From Flavobacteriales bacterium UBA4422 (GTDB taxonomy: Bacteria; Bacteroidota; Bacteroidia; Flavobacteriales_G; Salibacteraceae), in NCBI GenBank assembly GCA_002389645.1, contig DGQE01000018.1:124001-188000 (forward strand): 64,000 nt of DNA, read 5' to 3'. Below the pieces are notes generated by a model. It did no database searches. It saw only the letters and a program-made list of their open reading frames with translations, and had not been told where the DNA came from. Both the position numbers and the translations under genes were made by a program. Of this stretch, positions 64,000-64,000 are shown in pieces (within the stretch, counting starts at the first letter, position 1; every line of letters begins with the position of its first letter).

Positions 64000-64000
64000 T

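Noticed and set aside
1..64000. Mobile elements, prophage, tRNA or rRNA genes
   Set aside because: I saw no transposase, integrase, phage structural gene, cloverleaf or ribosomal RNA sequence; all genes look like stable core or envelope functions.

Overview
The window is a gene-dense chromosomal segment of a member of the Bacteroidota, most likely a Flavobacteriales-like lineage. The evidence is the full-length type IX secretion translocon gene sprA, an alternative complex III operon fused to a cox operon, DUF3078, DUF6029 and Omp28 family envelope proteins, a malic enzyme with a phosphotransacetylase tail, TonB proteins with EFPGG motifs, and repeated TAnnTTTG-type promoter boxes. The family-level placement is inference. 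I see no rRNA, tRNA, CRISPR array, insertion sequence or prophage. No gap between genes exceeds 300 bases.

Layout. 1-6500: the end of an AsmA-like protein, an orphan histidine kinase, a DUF2461 protein, a DUF3078 protein and a crotonase-fold enzyme. 6501-12900: a secreted MORN/YwqK-repeat protein, then rimP-nusA-infB behind a promoter and a terminator-like leader hairpin. 12905-24899: a SPOR protein, then actABCDEF and coxBA, a quinol-to-oxygen respiratory module closed by a strong terminator. 24941-31515: ruvB-queG, then a reverse-strand envelope operon (TlpA-like thioredoxin, DUF6029 protein, Omp28 lipoprotein, beta-barrel) and a cysteine-free sirtuin. 31612-44330: maeB-ruvA-sprA, then gcvH, a VanZ-like protein and two tonB genes. 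44327-53527: cysC-cysD-cysN (sulfate activation), deoC, two lipoproteins, an aldehyde dehydrogenase with a separate truncated ALDH partner, cysQ and a BNR/Ycf48-like lipoprotein. 53620-59916: a surface-polysaccharide operon (gmd, fcl, wzi-like, wecA-like, wzi-like). 59926-64000: a novel lipoprotein and a type-I-like export set (TolC, HlyD and the end of an ABC protein with degenerate motifs).

Working together. ActA-F oxidises menaquinol and passes electrons to CoxBA. CysCDN makes PAPS and CysQ removes the by-product PAP. DeoC releases acetaldehyde, which the nearby ALDH pair could oxidise. gmd-fcl make GDP-fucose while the WecA-like enzyme starts lipid-linked glycan synthesis and the Wzi-like barrels probably act at the surface.

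The most unusual points are the split ALDH16-like pair, the cysteine-free sirtuin, the degenerate ABC protein, the attenuator-like rimP leader, the promoter boxes lying 4-7 bases before start codons, and the absence of space at all seven convergent gene junctions.
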